From Candidatus Eiseniibacteriota bacterium (GTDB lineage: Bacteria; Eisenbacteria; RBG-16-71-46): a DNA stretch of 64,000 nucleotides. The translations under genes were made by a program, and so were the position numbers. The notes below the pieces were generated by a model. It was not told where the DNA came from. It worked only from the letters and a program-made list of their open reading frames with translations, and made no database searches. This document shows positions 9,579 through 18,067 of this stretch, in pieces. Within the stretch, counting starts at the first letter, position 1, and every line of letters begins with the position of its first letter. The stretch spans positions 1 to 64,000 of the forward strand of contig JADJLL010000015.1 of NCBI GenBank assembly GCA_016710095.1. The letters run 5' to 3'.

Positions 9579-9806
9579 TCAGTTCGACGACGGTCGGCAC
9601 GCGCACCCTCCCGGGCCGCAAGGTCCGGGCGAAGAACGCGATCCACTTTCACATGCCGACGCGGCCGCGACGGCGAACACGCTGAACTGCCGTTCCGTCC
9701 GGGCCTCTCCACAGCGAGGGCACGGTGGAGCCGGGGAGTTCCAGCGATCCAGCAGTGATTCGAACGTTTGCCGACATGCCGTACAGCGATAGTCGTAAAG
9801 AGGCAC
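9579..9806 (-). CDS. FmdB-type zinc ribbon protein
   Basis: A 75-residue protein starting at GTG 9806 with the FmdB/CxxC zinc-ribbon pattern: PLYDYRCTACRQTFE (first CxxC), CPRCGEARTERQFSVF (second CxxC) and a Gly/Cys-rich tail (CGPGGCACR). These small regulators often accompany unrelated operons; their target is unknown. It follows the microcompartment operon by 66 bases but appears to have its own promoter (9833-9862). Confidence 0.82.
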   Translation of the reverse strand: MPLYDYRCTACRQTFESLLDRWNSPAPPCPRCGEARTERQFSVFAVAAASACESGSRSSPGPCGPGGCACRPSSN

Positions 9807-9832
9807 GCCGACCTCCGCGTTGGTTACCGGGG

Positions 9833-9862
9833 AAAATAAGCCGTAAGTGCCGTCCGCGTAAA
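9833..9862 (-). promoter_or_regulatory. Candidate promoter for the FmdB-HU-COX24-rnr run
   Basis: Reading the minus strand, TTTACG (9862-9857), an 18-base spacer and TATTTT (9838-9833) lie 27 bases before the FmdB-like start and just after the EutN gene stop. It is unusually AT-rich for this window. Confidence 0.45.
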
Positions 9863-9872
9863 GTCGCCCGAT

Positions 9873-10148
9873 TCAGGACGGGTCGATTTCCGCGTGGTCC
9901 ACCACCCCGACGATGACCGTCCGGACGGGTCCGCGGGCCTTTCGGAGCACCTGGGCGGCCGCATTTCCCTCGTCCGCGACGAGCACCCGGTCGCCGATTC
10001 CGGCGTCCACGGAGTCCACGGCGATGACGGGAGCCGGCTGCGGCCTGCCCGGGGTGGGCTCCGCCTGGACGAGCAGGAGCTTCTGGGCAGCCAGGTGCGG
10101 ATGCTTGACGGTCGCCACGACCTCCCCCACGACGCGCGCCAGGAACAT
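9873..10148 (-). CDS. EutN/CcmL-family microcompartment vertex protein (BMC-P 1)
   Basis: A 91-residue pentamer-forming shell protein. Its start FLARVVGEVVATVKHPHL and core KLLLVQAEP, IAVDSVDAGIGDRVLVADEG and TVIVGVVDHAE are the EutN/CcmL fold signature. Such pentamers cap the icosahedral vertices of microcompartments. It is the last gene of the shell operon; its ATG shares a base with the stop of the preceding EutN gene (TGATG). It is one of three divergent EutN copies here, as is common in catabolic microcompartment loci. Confidence 0.92.
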   Translation of the reverse strand: MFLARVVGEVVATVKHPHLAAQKLLLVQAEPTPGRPQPAPVIAVDSVDAGIGDRVLVADEGNAAAQVLRKARGPVRTVIVGVVDHAEIDPS

Positions 10149-10432
10149 CAGCGCATCGCCCCGGGAGCCTCGCGGACGTCGTCCACGAGCCCCACGATCG
10201 CGGCGTCGGCCGGGTTCTCGGGGTTGGCGAGGATGGTCGAGGCTTCGCGGCCACGGACGTAGAAGACCAGCTGTCCGGGCGCGGCCGAGACCGAATCGAG
10301 CGCGACGAGCGGCCGGGCGGCGGACGGCTTGCCGGCCGAGTCGCACGGCTGCACGAGGAGCAGGCGCTGGCCCTTCCAGGCCGGGACCTTCTCGGTGCAG
10401 ACCACCGTGCCGATGACGCGCGCGAAGTGCAT
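10148..10432 (-). CDS. EutN/CcmL-family microcompartment vertex protein (BMC-P 2)
   Basis: A 94-residue EutN/CcmL protein. FARVIGTVVCTEKVPAWKG, RLLLVQPCDSAGK, LVALDSVSAAPGQLVFYVRG and AAIVGLVDDV line up with the pentamer fold. It starts at ATG 10432, which overlaps the stop of the BMC-T gene, so translation is coupled. The glycine-for-tyrosine change relative to the usual VLVxxG strand end gives FYVRGREAS, a small divergence from its two paralogues. Confidence 0.92.
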   Translation of the reverse strand: MHFARVIGTVVCTEKVPAWKGQRLLLVQPCDSAGKPSAARPLVALDSVSAAPGQLVFYVRGREASTILANPENPADAAIVGLVDDVREAPGAMR

Positions 10433-10983
10433 CAGGCCAGCCGGGCGCGCAACCGCGGATCGAGCCGCGGGATCACGACCGAGCGCGCGAGCAGACCGCG
10501 CTTCTGGGCGTCGACCTTGCCGGCCGCGACGCCGGCCTGCACGCCGCTGAGCGTGCCGGACATCATGACGATGCCCTTGCCACCGAGGCCGTTGGCCAGG
10601 CGGATGTCGCGCAGCGTGATGTCGGCCGCCTTCGCCGCCAGATCGGCGGCGACGATCGCCGAGGCCGCGGTCAGCGTCTCGATCACGCCGTACGCGTCGT
10701 CGGGATTCGGCGGCACGAGACCACGCAGCGCGCGCAGGACGTCGGCGTGCAGCTGCGGGATGAAGAGCTGGTCGAGGAGCGTGTCGGCCGCGACCTCGAC
10801 GCCGCGCTTGTGCGACGAGCGGACCGTGGCCACGTCCCCACCGATCAGGATCCAATAGCGGCCGGGTGTGAGCGTGCTCGCCTCGAGCACGTCCACTTCG
10901 GCCTGCTTGACCATCGCGTCGGCGACGACGATGCCCTGCGCGATGCTCGACGTTTCGATGGCGGCGATGGCGACGTGGCTCAT
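10432..10983 (-). CDS. Tandem-BMC-domain shell trimer (BMC-T, PduT-like)
   Basis: A 183-residue protein with two BMC domains in tandem: domain 1 (AIAAIETSSIAQGIVVADAMVK ... IGGDVATVRSSHKRG in pieces) and domain 2 from about residue 95 (YGVIETLTAASAIVAADLA, GIGG-like NGLGGKGIVMMSG). It ends like PduT with GLLARSVVIPRLDP. Such trimers form facet tiles with a central pore. Salmonella PduT coordinates a [4Fe-4S] cluster at the pore through a cysteine in ICPGK; the equivalent here is LTPGR, so the ligand is Thr and no cluster is expected at that site. The ATG at 10983 overlaps the aldehyde dehydrogenase stop (ATGA). Confidence 0.9.
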   Translation of the reverse strand: MSHVAIAAIETSSIAQGIVVADAMVKQAEVDVLEASTLTPGRYWILIGGDVATVRSSHKRGVEVAADTLLDQLFIPQLHADVLRALRGLVPPNPDDAYGVIETLTAASAIVAADLAAKAADITLRDIRLANGLGGKGIVMMSGTLSGVQAGVAAGKVDAQKRGLLARSVVIPRLDPRLRARLA

Positions 10984-12389
10984 ACGATCCGGAAGCGGTC
11001 CTTGAGCGTGCAGCGCCGCAGGCGCGTGAAGCTGCGCGCGGTCGTCATGCCTTCGCCCGTGGGACTCGCGATGGTGAAGCTGGTGGGACCCTCGCCGTTC
11101 CAGCCGAGACCGGAGGCGTGCGGGCCGTTCTTCACGAAGATGGAGCAGTCCATGGCGCGCGCCATCTTCGAGAGCATGTCGATGTTGCGGGAGTGCATGG
11201 ACGCCGTGTGCCGGTAGCCGTGCTCGACTTCGACCGCGAAGTCGATGCCTTCGTCCGCGTTGCGCACGCGCACGAGCGGCAGGATCGGCATCATGAGCTC
11301 GGTCCACAGGAACGGGTGATCGCCGTCCACCTCGCACACCGCGAGGCGCTTCGACGCGTCGCACGGAATCCCGGCGTCGCGCAGGATCACGTCCACGTTC
11401 TTGCCGACGTACTTCTTGTTCACGCCGCCGTGCTTGCGCGGCCCCTTCTCGTACTCGAGCACCATCTTGCGCAGCTGTTCGGTCTGGTGCGGCTGGAGGA
11501 TCACGGCGCCGGAGCGCGACATGTTCTCCTTGAGCCGGTCCGCGACGATCGAGACGCAGATGATTTCCTTCTCGTCGACGCAGATGATGTTGTTGTCGAG
11601 TGAAGCGCCCATGACGAGGTCGCGCGCGGCCTGTTCGAGGTCGGCGGTCTCGTCCACGACGGACGGCGGATTGCCCGGTCCGGCGCAGATGGACTTCTTG
11701 CCGGAGGCCATCGCCTCCTTCACCACGGCCGGTCCGCCCGTAACGACGTTGAGTCGCGTGCCGCGGTGCTGGAGCAGCGCCTTCGCCACGTCGATCGTCG
11801 GCTCGGCCACCGAGTGCAGCAGCGGCAGCGGCGCGCCGGCGCGGCGCGCGGCGCGGTTCATCTGGTCGATCGTGAACGTCGAGATGCGGCGCGCGCTCGG
11901 GTGCGGACAGAACACCGCGACGTTGCCGCCGGCGATCATCGAGATGCCGTTGTTGATGATCGTGTCCGACGGGTTCGTCACCGGCGTGATGACGCCGATG
12001 ACGCCGTAGGGCGCGCGTTCGACCAGCGTGAGGCCGTGATCGCCCGTCCACACCGTGGCTTCGATGTCTTCGGTGCCCGGCGTCTTCTCGATCACGAGCC
12101 GGTTCTTGACGATCTTGTCCTCGACGCGGCCGAGCCCGGTCTCTTCCACCGCCAGCGTGGCCAGGGTGTCGAGATGGGCGAGCATCGCGGCGCGGATCGA
12201 CGCGATGATGCGCGCGCGGGTTTCGAGCGGCACCTCACGGAACGCCTCGAACGAACGGCGCGCGGCGGCGACCGCTTCGTCGAGCGTGGCGTGCACGCCG
12301 AGAGGCTGCGCGCCGTCGCCGCCGACCCGCTCGATCTGGTCGAGCACGTCGGCGACGATGGACTGGATGCGATGCGGATCGAGGGACAC
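10980..12389 (-). CDS. CoA-acylating aldehyde dehydrogenase, microcompartment type (PduP/EutE-like)
   Basis: Oxidises an aldehyde to the acyl-CoA with NAD+ inside the shell. At 469 residues it is a little shorter than PduP. Visible: nucleotide-binding region GVIGVITPVTNPSD near residue 130, GNVAVFCPHPSA, NVVTGGPAVVKEAM, KKSICAGPGNPP, and the catalytic cysteine segment SLDNNIICVDEKE near residue 268. The first ~20 residues (DPHRIQSIVADVLDQIERV) form an amphipathic helix followed by a Gly-rich linker, typical of an encapsulation peptide. It is the only enzyme in the shell operon. Substrate (acetaldehyde, propionaldehyde, lactaldehyde or other) cannot be decided from sequence. Confidence 0.92.
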   Translation of the reverse strand: MSLDPHRIQSIVADVLDQIERVGGDGAQPLGVHATLDEAVAAARRSFEAFREVPLETRARIIASIRAAMLAHLDTLATLAVEETGLGRVEDKIVKNRLVIEKTPGTEDIEATVWTGDHGLTLVERAPYGVIGVITPVTNPSDTIINNGISMIAGGNVAVFCPHPSARRISTFTIDQMNRAARRAGAPLPLLHSVAEPTIDVAKALLQHRGTRLNVVTGGPAVVKEAMASGKKSICAGPGNPPSVVDETADLEQAARDLVMGASLDNNIICVDEKEIICVSIVADRLKENMSRSGAVILQPHQTEQLRKMVLEYEKGPRKHGGVNKKYVGKNVDVILRDAGIPCDASKRLAVCEVDGDHPFLWTELMMPILPLVRVRNADEGIDFAVEVEHGYRHTASMHSRNIDMLSKMARAMDCSIFVKNGPHASGLGWNGEGPTSFTIASPTGEGMTTARSFTRLRRCTLKDRFRIV

Positions 12390-12393
12390 GACT

Positions 12394-12699
12394 TCAGCCC
12401 TTCACGCCGAGGCTCTTGAGGTAGACGTCTTTCCCGTCCACCTCCACCACGTCGACGATTCCGCAGATGACGTGATCCACCGGACGGTCCTTGGTCACCT
12501 CGGTGAGTCGGGCCGAGGATCCCGCGGCGACGAGCACGATCTCGCCCGTTCCGGCGCCCACTGCATCCACCGCGACGACGAAGTTGCCGGCCGGCTTGAA
12601 CTGGCCGTCGACTTCGCGCGCGAGCAGCAGCTTGAGGCCCGAGAGGGCGGCGTCCTTGCGTGTGGACACGACCGTTCCGAGCACCTGTGCGAGCAGCAT
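12394..12699 (-). CDS. EutN/CcmL-family microcompartment vertex protein (BMC-P 3)
   Basis: A 101-residue pentamer protein: LLAQVLGTVVSTRKDAAL, LKLLLAREVD, FVVAVDAVGAGTGEIVLVAAG and HVICGIVDVVEVDG. It lies four bases upstream of the aldehyde dehydrogenase gene and three bases after BMC-H 1, consistent with one transcript. Of the three EutN copies this one most resembles canonical EutN, with the VxAGSSAR turn preserved. Confidence 0.93.
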   Translation of the reverse strand: MLLAQVLGTVVSTRKDAALSGLKLLLAREVDGQFKPAGNFVVAVDAVGAGTGEIVLVAAGSSARLTEVTKDRPVDHVICGIVDVVEVDGKDVYLKSLGVKG

Positions 12700-12702
12700 G
12701 TC

Positions 12703-13002
12703 TTACTTCTTGCCGGCGGGCGTCGCGACGCGGATCGGCAGGACGTCCTCGAGCTGGCCGTGCGGACGCGGAATGACGTGCACGGAGACCACTTCACCGA
12801 CCTTCGCGGCAGCCGCGGCACCGGCTTCCGTGGCCGCGCGGACGGCGGCGACGTCGCCACGCACCACGGTCGTCACGTAGCCGCCACCGATCTTCTCGTA
12901 GTGCACGAGCGTCACGCGGGCCGCCTTCACCATCGCGTCGGACGCTTCGACCATCGCGACGAAACCGCGCGTCTCGATCAGTCCAAGGGCTTCTTCCTGC
13001 AT
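12703..13002 (-). CDS. BMC-domain hexameric shell protein (BMC-H 1, canonical)
   Basis: A 99-residue PduA/CcmK-type shell protein: [20 protein letters not shown] at the start, the pore loop [17 protein letters not shown] near residue 37, and [21 protein letters not shown] at the end. Hexamers tile the facets, and the small pore admits substrates. The pore Ser of PduA (KIGSG) is Gly here (KIGGG). A short Pro/Lys tail (RVATPAGKK) follows the domain. An AGGAGG-like site (GGGAGGAAGCG) precedes the start. Confidence 0.95.
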   Translation of the reverse strand: MQEEALGLIETRGFVAMVEASDAMVKAARVTLVHYEKIGGGYVTTVVRGDVAAVRAATEAGAAAAAKVGEVVSVHVIPRPHGQLEDVLPIRVATPAGKK

Positions 13003-13055
13003 CGCTTCCTCCCGCTGCTGCGGTTCAGTGCTTCGTGTCCGGGCCGGCGAAGACG

Positions 13056-13343
13056 TCAGCCCCGTTCGAACAGGAACTCCAGTGCCGGGTCCGGCGCGGG
13101 GATCACGTGTCCCTTGAGCACCTCGCCCACGGCGCGGGCCGCGGCTTCACCCGCCGCCACCGCCGCTTCCACATCCGCCAGCGCGCCGCGCACCACGATG
13201 GTGATGCGAGCGTCGCGCGTCACGTCGTATCGCGAGACCGTGACCTGCGCCGCCTTGGCCATGGCGTCCGCGGCTTCCACCGCGGCGACCCAGCCCCGTG
13301 TTTCCAACAACCCGACGGAAACTCTCGGGCGACGCTCGTCCAT
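13056..13343 (-). CDS. BMC-domain hexameric shell protein (BMC-H 2, divergent pore)
   Basis: First gene of the shell operon. The BMC domain is clear ([55 protein letters not shown]), but the pore loop reads [10 protein letters not shown] instead of the canonical KIGxG, so pore chemistry should differ from BMC-H 1. I chose the ATG at 13343 (MDERRPRVS) because AGGGG lies about nine bases upstream and the predicted transcription start is near 13394. An in-frame ATG at 13382 would add 13 residues but leave almost no leader. Confidence 0.9.
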   Translation of the reverse strand: MDERRPRVSVGLLETRGWVAAVEAADAMAKAAQVTVSRYDVTRDARITIVVRGALADVEAAVAAGEAAARAVGEVLKGHVIPAPDPALEFLFERG

Positions 13344-13400
13344 TCCGGCCATCCCCTGCTTCGAGAAACGCGCCGCGGCCATCCGCCGCGCGGGACGGGC

Positions 13401-13429
13401 ACGCTAACAGCGGTTGCGGCAAGGGTCAA
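13401..13429 (-). promoter_or_regulatory. Promoter of the microcompartment operon
   Basis: Minus strand TTGACC (13429-13424), a 17-base spacer and TAGCGT (13406-13401) place transcription start near 13394, about 50 bases before the BMC-H 2 start. The same -10 (TAGCGT) occurs at 24342 before the DUF6754-like gene. Confidence 0.6.
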
Positions 13430-13458
13430 CGGCCGGAACCCGGACGGATCAAAGCCGA

Positions 13459-13490
13459 AACGCCGCCTCCCTTCGCGGGGAGACGGCGTT
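13459..13490 (-). terminator. Terminator-like hairpin upstream of the microcompartment operon
   Basis: Arms AACGCCGCCTCCC and GGGAGACGGCGTT (one mismatch) around a short CGCGAA-type loop. On the minus strand the hairpin is followed by TTTCGGCTTTG, a weak U-tract. It could end the oppABCDF transcript 530 bases upstream, or act as the expression platform of the inverted-repeat element at 13502-13566. Confidence 0.5.
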
Positions 13491-13501
13491 CGGTGAGTCA
13501 T

Positions 13502-13566
13502 GGGCCCTGATCTGCGGTCGCGTGAGTCGAGCACGGAGGCCAAGTGCGCCGCCAGGCTCAGGGCCC
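13502..13566 (-). other. Perfect 9-bp inverted repeat enclosing 47 bases, possible structured RNA
   Basis: GGGCCCTGA at 13502-13510 pairs exactly with TCAGGGCCC at 13558-13566, closing a 47-base interior that is itself GC-rich. It is followed on the minus strand by the hairpin at 13459-13490. I recognise no known riboswitch class. Chance occurrence in GC-rich DNA is possible. Confidence 0.35.
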
Positions 13567-14021
13567 GTCAAAAAGGTTCCCCGCAACCACCGTGTGCCGT
13601 CCTACAGACTCCTTCGCTCGCGATAGGGGGATCAGCCCGTAGACAGCCAAGCACGAGAAGCGCAGGGAACACATCGAGTATTCGGTTTGTTTGTTTCGCG
13701 GATCCGCTCCCGACGTTCCGGCTGATCCCGGAGCTCGTCTTCGACCGCCGCGTTCCGTCTTCACCGAATACCTATCGCAAGGTCGGTGCCGAAAGCCGGA
13801 ATGCGTCACGCGCACCCGCATGTGCTTGCGAGTTGGTGACGGCATGCGCCGAAAGGCGCAGTTGACGCGGGTTCGGCGTGCGAAGCGCCGTGCACGCCGC
13901 ACGGGCGCACGTTGCTTTCGGGCCGACGGCGCGCTCGCGGATCACGCGCGCTGGGGCAAATGCCTCGACGAACGGGCCGGTTCGCCCGGAACATGCGCGC
14001 CCCGGGAGCGAGGACGCATCC
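13567..14021. other. Non-coding interval between oppF and the microcompartment operon
   Basis: About 455 bases with no convincing gene on either strand. Short open frames here have no signature, and composition is less GC-biased (runs such as GGTTTGTTTGTTTCG near 13690) than in coding DNA. No tRNA-like cloverleaf, repeat array or insertion sequence end is visible. It probably holds the oppF 3' end and regulatory sequence. Confidence 0.6.
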
Positions 14022-15008
14022 TCAGGCGTGGTGGCAGGAGACCCAGTGCCCGGGCGCGATCTCGCGCAGCTCGGGCTCGGCGGCGCGGCAGCGCTCGAGC
14101 TTGGCCGGATCGGCCTGCGCCACGAAGCAGCGCGGATGGAATCGGCAGCCCTGCGGCGGCTGCGCCGGGCTCGGCACGTCGCCCGTGAGCACGATGCGTT
14201 CGGAGCGCCGGGTCGGGTCCGGCACGGGCGCCGCGGACAGCAACGCCTTCGTGTACGGGTGGCGTGCGTCCCCGTAGAGCGCGTCGCGGCTCGCGATCTC
14301 GACGATCCGTCCGAGGTACATCACCGCCACGCGCGTGCTGATGTGCTCGACGACCGACAGGTCGTGGGCGACGAACAGGTACGTGAGGCCGAAGCGCTCC
14401 TGGAGCTCCTGCAGCAGGTTCACGACCTGCGCCTGGATGGACACGTCGAGCGCCGACACCGGCTCGTCGAGCACGAGGAACTCCGGCTCGACCGCGAGCG
14501 CGCGCGCGATCCCGATGCGCTGGCGCTGGCCACCCGAGAACTCGTGCGGGTAGCGCCGCGCGTGGTCGGGTGACAGCCCCACCGTGCGCAGCAGCTCGGC
14601 GATCCGGTCCTGCGCGGCCTGCCCGCGCGCGAGATCGTGGATCTCGAGCGCCTCGCCCAGCATGCTGCCGACCGTGAGCCGCGGATTGAGGCTCGAGTAC
14701 GGGTCCTGGAAGACGATCTGCATCCGGCGCCGCATGCGGCGCAGCGACGCGCGATCGAGCGCCGTCACGTCCTCGCCGCCGAATCGCACGGTGCCCGAGG
14801 TGGGCTCGACGAGGCGCAGGATCGCGCGGCCCGTCGTGGTCTTGCCGCAGCCGCTCTCGCCCACGAGCCCGAGCGTCTCGCCCTTGCCGATCGTGAACGA
14901 CACTCCGTCCACGGCGCGCACCTGGCCCGTGACACGCGAGAACACGCCCTGCCGGATGGGGTAGTGCACGCGCAGGTCGCGGACGTCGAGCAGCGGCTGG
15001 TCACTCAC
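14022..15008 (-). CDS. oppF: Oligopeptide/dipeptide ABC transporter ATP-binding protein OppF
   Basis: A 328-residue ATPase of an Opp/Dpp importer. Walker [13 protein letters not shown] near residue 52, Q-loop [13 protein letters not shown], signature [15 protein letters not shown], Walker [15 protein letters not shown]-loop LFVAHDLSV, and the C-terminal oligopeptide domain with [10 protein letters not shown], which in this family can hold an iron-sulfur cluster. The GTG start at 15008 overlaps the oppD stop (GTGA). It is the last gene of the transporter operon. Confidence 0.94.
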   Translation of the reverse strand: MSDQPLLDVRDLRVHYPIRQGVFSRVTGQVRAVDGVSFTIGKGETLGLVGESGCGKTTTGRAILRLVEPTSGTVRFGGEDVTALDRASLRRMRRRMQIVFQDPYSSLNPRLTVGSMLGEALEIHDLARGQAAQDRIAELLRTVGLSPDHARRYPHEFSGGQRQRIGIARALAVEPEFLVLDEPVSALDVSIQAQVVNLLQELQERFGLTYLFVAHDLSVVEHISTRVAVMYLGRIVEIASRDALYGDARHPYTKALLSAAPVPDPTRRSERIVLTGDVPSPAQPPQGCRFHPRCFVAQADPAKLERCRAAEPELREIAPGHWVSCHHA

Positions 15009-16018
15009 GCGCGCGTCCCTCCCGCGCCGTCGAGCGTGCCGGCGGCGAGTTCCGCCGCGCGCCAGCAGCGCGAGTCGTGCCCTTCGGCGATCGTCACGAC
15101 CTCCGGCGCCTCCGTGCGGCAGCGGTCGATCGCGACCGGACAGCGCGGATGAAAGCGGCACCCCGAGGGAAAGCGCGCCGGGTTCGGCACGTTGCCCGGG
15201 ATCACGCGCAGGCGTTCGCGGCGCTCGCCCATGCGCGGCAGCGACGCGAGCAGCCCGGCGGTGTAGGGATGACAGGGCCGCGCGAACACCTCGCGCACAC
15301 CCGCGTGCTCGACGACCTGGCCGGCGTACATCACGGCGACGTGGTCGGCGGTCTCGGCGACCACGCCGAGATCGTGCGTCACGAGCAGCACGGCCATGCC
15401 GAGTTCGCGGCGCAGCCGGGCGAGCAGTTCGAGGATCTGCGCCTGGATCGTCACGTCGAGCGCGGTCGTCGGTTCGTCGGCGATCAGCACGTCCGGCCTG
15501 CAGGCGAGCGCCATCGCGATCATGACGCGCTGGCGCATGCCGCCCGAAAGCTGGTGCGGATACTCGTTCGCGCGCTGCTCGGGCGACGGAATGCCGACCA
15601 GCTTCAGCATCTCGATCGCGCGCGCGTGCGCCGCGTCGCGCGACAGTCCCTCGTGCAGTTCCACGACCTCGGCGATCTGCGCGCCGCACGTGTGCACGGG
15701 GTTCAGCGACGTCATCGGCTCCTGGAAGATCATCGAGATCCGCCGCCCGCGGATCTTGCGCATGTCGCCTTCGGCGAGCTTCAGAAGGTCGGCGCCACGG
15801 AACAGGATCTCGCCCGAAACGATGCGCCCGGGCGGACTCGCGACGAGCCGCAGGATCGAAAGCGCCGTCACGCTCTTGCCGCTGCCGGACTCGCCGACGA
15901 CCGCGAGCGTCTCGCCCGCGCGCAGCGCGTACGACACGCCGTCCACGGCGCGCACCACCCCCTCCTCCGTGAAGAAGTGCGTGTGCAGGCCGCGGACTTC
16001 GAGGATCGTCTCGCTCAC
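15005..16018 (-). CDS. oppD: Oligopeptide/dipeptide ABC transporter ATP-binding protein OppD
   Basis: A 337-residue partner ATPase of OppF. Walker [14 protein letters not shown] near residue 38, Q-loop [13 protein letters not shown], signature [15 protein letters not shown], Walker [17 protein letters not shown]-loop LLVTHDLGV and the C-terminal [11 protein letters not shown] segment. The GTG at 16018 overlaps the oppC stop. OppD and OppF form an asymmetric nucleotide-binding pair on the cytoplasmic face. Confidence 0.94.
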   Translation of the reverse strand: MSETILEVRGLHTHFFTEEGVVRAVDGVSYALRAGETLAVVGESGSGKSVTALSILRLVASPPGRIVSGEILFRGADLLKLAEGDMRKIRGRRISMIFQEPMTSLNPVHTCGAQIAEVVELHEGLSRDAAHARAIEMLKLVGIPSPEQRANEYPHQLSGGMRQRVMIAMALACRPDVLIADEPTTALDVTIQAQILELLARLRRELGMAVLLVTHDLGVVAETADHVAVMYAGQVVEHAGVREVFARPCHPYTAGLLASLPRMGERRERLRVIPGNVPNPARFPSGCRFHPRCPVAIDRCRTEAPEVVTIAEGHDSRCWRAAELAAGTLDGAGGTRA

Positions 16019-17097
16019 GGGCGCCCTCCCGATTCCTGCCGGGGATCGAGCGCGTCTCGCAGCGCGTCGCCGAAGACGTGGAAGGTCATCACGGTCACGA
16101 AGATGGCGGCACCGGGCGCGAAGAGCAACCACGGATGATCGCGCAGCACGCTCACGCTACGCGCCGCGCCGAGCATGTTGCCCCACGACGCGGCGGGTTC
16201 CTGCACGCCCATGCCGAGGAACGAAAGGAACACCTCGCCGAGGATGTAACCCGGCACCGCGACCGTCGCCGCGACGATCACGAACGACGCCGTGTTCGGC
16301 AGGATGTGCCGAACGAGCACACGCGCGCGGCTCATGCCGAGCGCTTCGGCCGCGAGCACGTATTCCGCGCGGCGGATCGACAGCACCATGCCGCGGATGA
16401 CGCGGGCGAGCGACGCCCAGCCGACGAACGCGAGCACGACCACGATCGCGACGTACACCTGCCGGCTCGACAGGTGCGCGGGAAACGCGGCGCGCAGCGC
16501 GACGATCAGGTAGAGCGCGGGAATGCTCAGGAACACTTCCGCGCTCCGCATGACGAGCGTGTCCACCCAGCCACCCAGGTAGCCGGCGAGCCCGCCGAGC
16601 AGCAGCCCGAGCGTGAACGAAATGAGGATGCCGACGAGCCCCACCGTGAGCGAGACCTGCGCGCCGTAGAGCAGGCGCGAGAACACGTCCCGCCCCATCG
16701 CGTCGGCGCCGAACAGGTAGACGCGCGCCGGCGCGTCCACGCCGAACAGGTGGCGGTCGGACGGCACGAGGCCGAGCAGCTTCCACGGCGCGCCCTTCAC
16801 GAACCAGCGCAGCGGCGCGCGCGCCCCGGGCACGGTCTCGTACGCGTTCACGGCGCCGGCGGCGGGGCGCGTGACCTCGACCCATCCCCCGGCGTGCACG
16901 GGCATGGACGGATGGAAGAAGCGCAGCCGGTCCATGTCGCCTTCGTCGTACGGCGCGAGAAACGGCGCGAGCGCGGCGAGCGCGTAGAGCACGAGCAGCA
17001 CGGTTCCCGCCACGCTTCCGGCGCGGTTCGCGCGGAGCGCGCGCCAGGCGCGGCCCGCGGGCGACAGCCCGGCGGTCGTCGCGACGCCGTCAGTCAT
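16015..17097 (-). CDS. oppC: Peptide ABC transporter permease OppC
   Basis: A 360-residue inner-membrane permease. After a basic N-terminus come one membrane segment ([19 protein letters not shown]) and a long periplasmic insertion of roughly 100 residues typical of OppC. The binding-protein-dependent transport domain follows, with [22 protein letters not shown] at its start (in two parts) and the cytoplasmic EAA loop [20 protein letters not shown]. Five membrane segments lie after the insertion. It overlaps oppB by 8 bases and oppD by 4. Confidence 0.93.
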   Translation of the reverse strand: MTDGVATTAGLSPAGRAWRALRANRAGSVAGTVLLVLYALAALAPFLAPYDEGDMDRLRFFHPSMPVHAGGWVEVTRPAAGAVNAYETVPGARAPLRWFVKGAPWKLLGLVPSDRHLFGVDAPARVYLFGADAMGRDVFSRLLYGAQVSLTVGLVGILISFTLGLLLGGLAGYLGGWVDTLVMRSAEVFLSIPALYLIVALRAAFPAHLSSRQVYVAIVVVLAFVGWASLARVIRGMVLSIRRAEYVLAAEALGMSRARVLVRHILPNTASFVIVAATVAVPGYILGEVFLSFLGMGVQEPAASWGNMLGAARSVSVLRDHPWLLFAPGAAIFVTVMTFHVFGDALRDALDPRQESGGRP

Positions 17098-18058
17098 GGC
17101 GCACCCGCGGATCGGCGAACGCGAGCAGCAGGTCGGCGACGAGGTTGCCCGCCACGAGCATCGCGCTCGCCATGAGCACGGCGCCCAGCACGAGGTACTG
17201 GTCCTGGCGCTGGATCGCCTCGAGCGTGAGCGAGCCGAGCCCCGGCCATGCGAACACGGCCTCGGCGACGAAGGCGCCGGAGAGCAGGCTGCCGAGCGTG
17301 AAGCCGAAGAGCGTGATGAGCGGATTGAGCGCGTTCGGCAGGACGTGCCGCACGAGCACGTCGCGCTCCGAGAGCCCCTTCGCGCGCGCCGTCGTCACCC
17401 AGTCCAGTCGCAGCACGTCGAGCACGCTCGAACGCATCTGGCGCATGCGCGCCGCGAGCGGCACGAGTCCGACGACGAGCGCGGGCAGCACGAGATGGCG
17501 CAGCGTGTCGAACACGCGCGGCACGAACGCCATGCGGTCGTGATCGAGATCGTGCATGCCGCCGATCGGGAACCAGCCCGTGCGAAAGGCGAACAGCAAC
17601 AGCAGGAGCCCCGACAGCACTTCGGGCAGGCTGAGCAGCGCGAAGCTCCCGATCGACAACACGCGATCGACCCACGTGCCGCGGCGCGCGGCGGCGAGCA
17701 GCCCGAGCGGGAGCGCGAGTCCCCACGTGACGCACGCGCCCGCGATCGCGAGCAGCAGCGTGTTGCCCATGCCGTGCCACAGGACGCGGAACACCGGCTG
17801 GTGGTACGAGAACGACTGCCCGAAATCGAGATGCAGGAGAACGTTCTTCACGTACAGCGCGTACTGCACCGCCCACGGCCGGTCGAGTCCGAAGTTGCGG
17901 CTCATCTGGTCGAGCTGGGCCGCCGAGACGGACGGGTTCTCCGCGAACGCGTCGAGGAAGTCACCGGGCGCGAGCTGCAGCAGCAGGAACGTGAGCGCGG
18001 AGACGCCGAACAGTACGGGAATCGCTTCCAGCATCCGGCGAAGCACGAACGTGCGCAC
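17090..18058 (-). CDS. oppB: Peptide ABC transporter permease OppB
   Basis: A 322-residue permease with the standard OppB/DppB layout: an N-terminal membrane anchor (LRRMLEAIPVLFGVSALTF), the motif LGLDRPWAVQYALYV-like FGLDRPWAVQYALYV, and five further membrane helices. The EAA loop ARAKGLSERDVLVRHVLPNAL contacts the ATPases. The short N-terminal stretch FLLLQLAPGD is the family signature. It follows oppA by nine bases. Confidence 0.93.
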   Translation of the reverse strand: MRTFVLRRMLEAIPVLFGVSALTFLLLQLAPGDFLDAFAENPSVSAAQLDQMSRNFGLDRPWAVQYALYVKNVLLHLDFGQSFSYHQPVFRVLWHGMGNTLLLAIAGACVTWGLALPLGLLAAARRGTWVDRVLSIGSFALLSLPEVLSGLLLLLFAFRTGWFPIGGMHDLDHDRMAFVPRVFDTLRHLVLPALVVGLVPLAARMRQMRSSVLDVLRLDWVTTARAKGLSERDVLVRHVLPNALNPLITLFGFTLGSLLSGAFVAEAVFAWPGLGSLTLEAIQRQDQYLVLGAVLMASAMLVAGNLVADLLLAFADPRVRHD

Positions 18059-18067
18059 GCGCGGTCC

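Noticed and set aside
10432..12051. Long frame joining the BMC-T protein to upstream sequence as a 539-residue protein
   Set aside because: The upstream part is the aldehyde dehydrogenase gene in the wrong frame; BMC-T has its own coupled ATG at 10983.
13567..14021. tRNA or small protein gene in the oppF-microcompartment gap
   Set aside because: No cloverleaf or T-loop consensus on either strand, and the short open frames lack ribosome sites and family resemblance.
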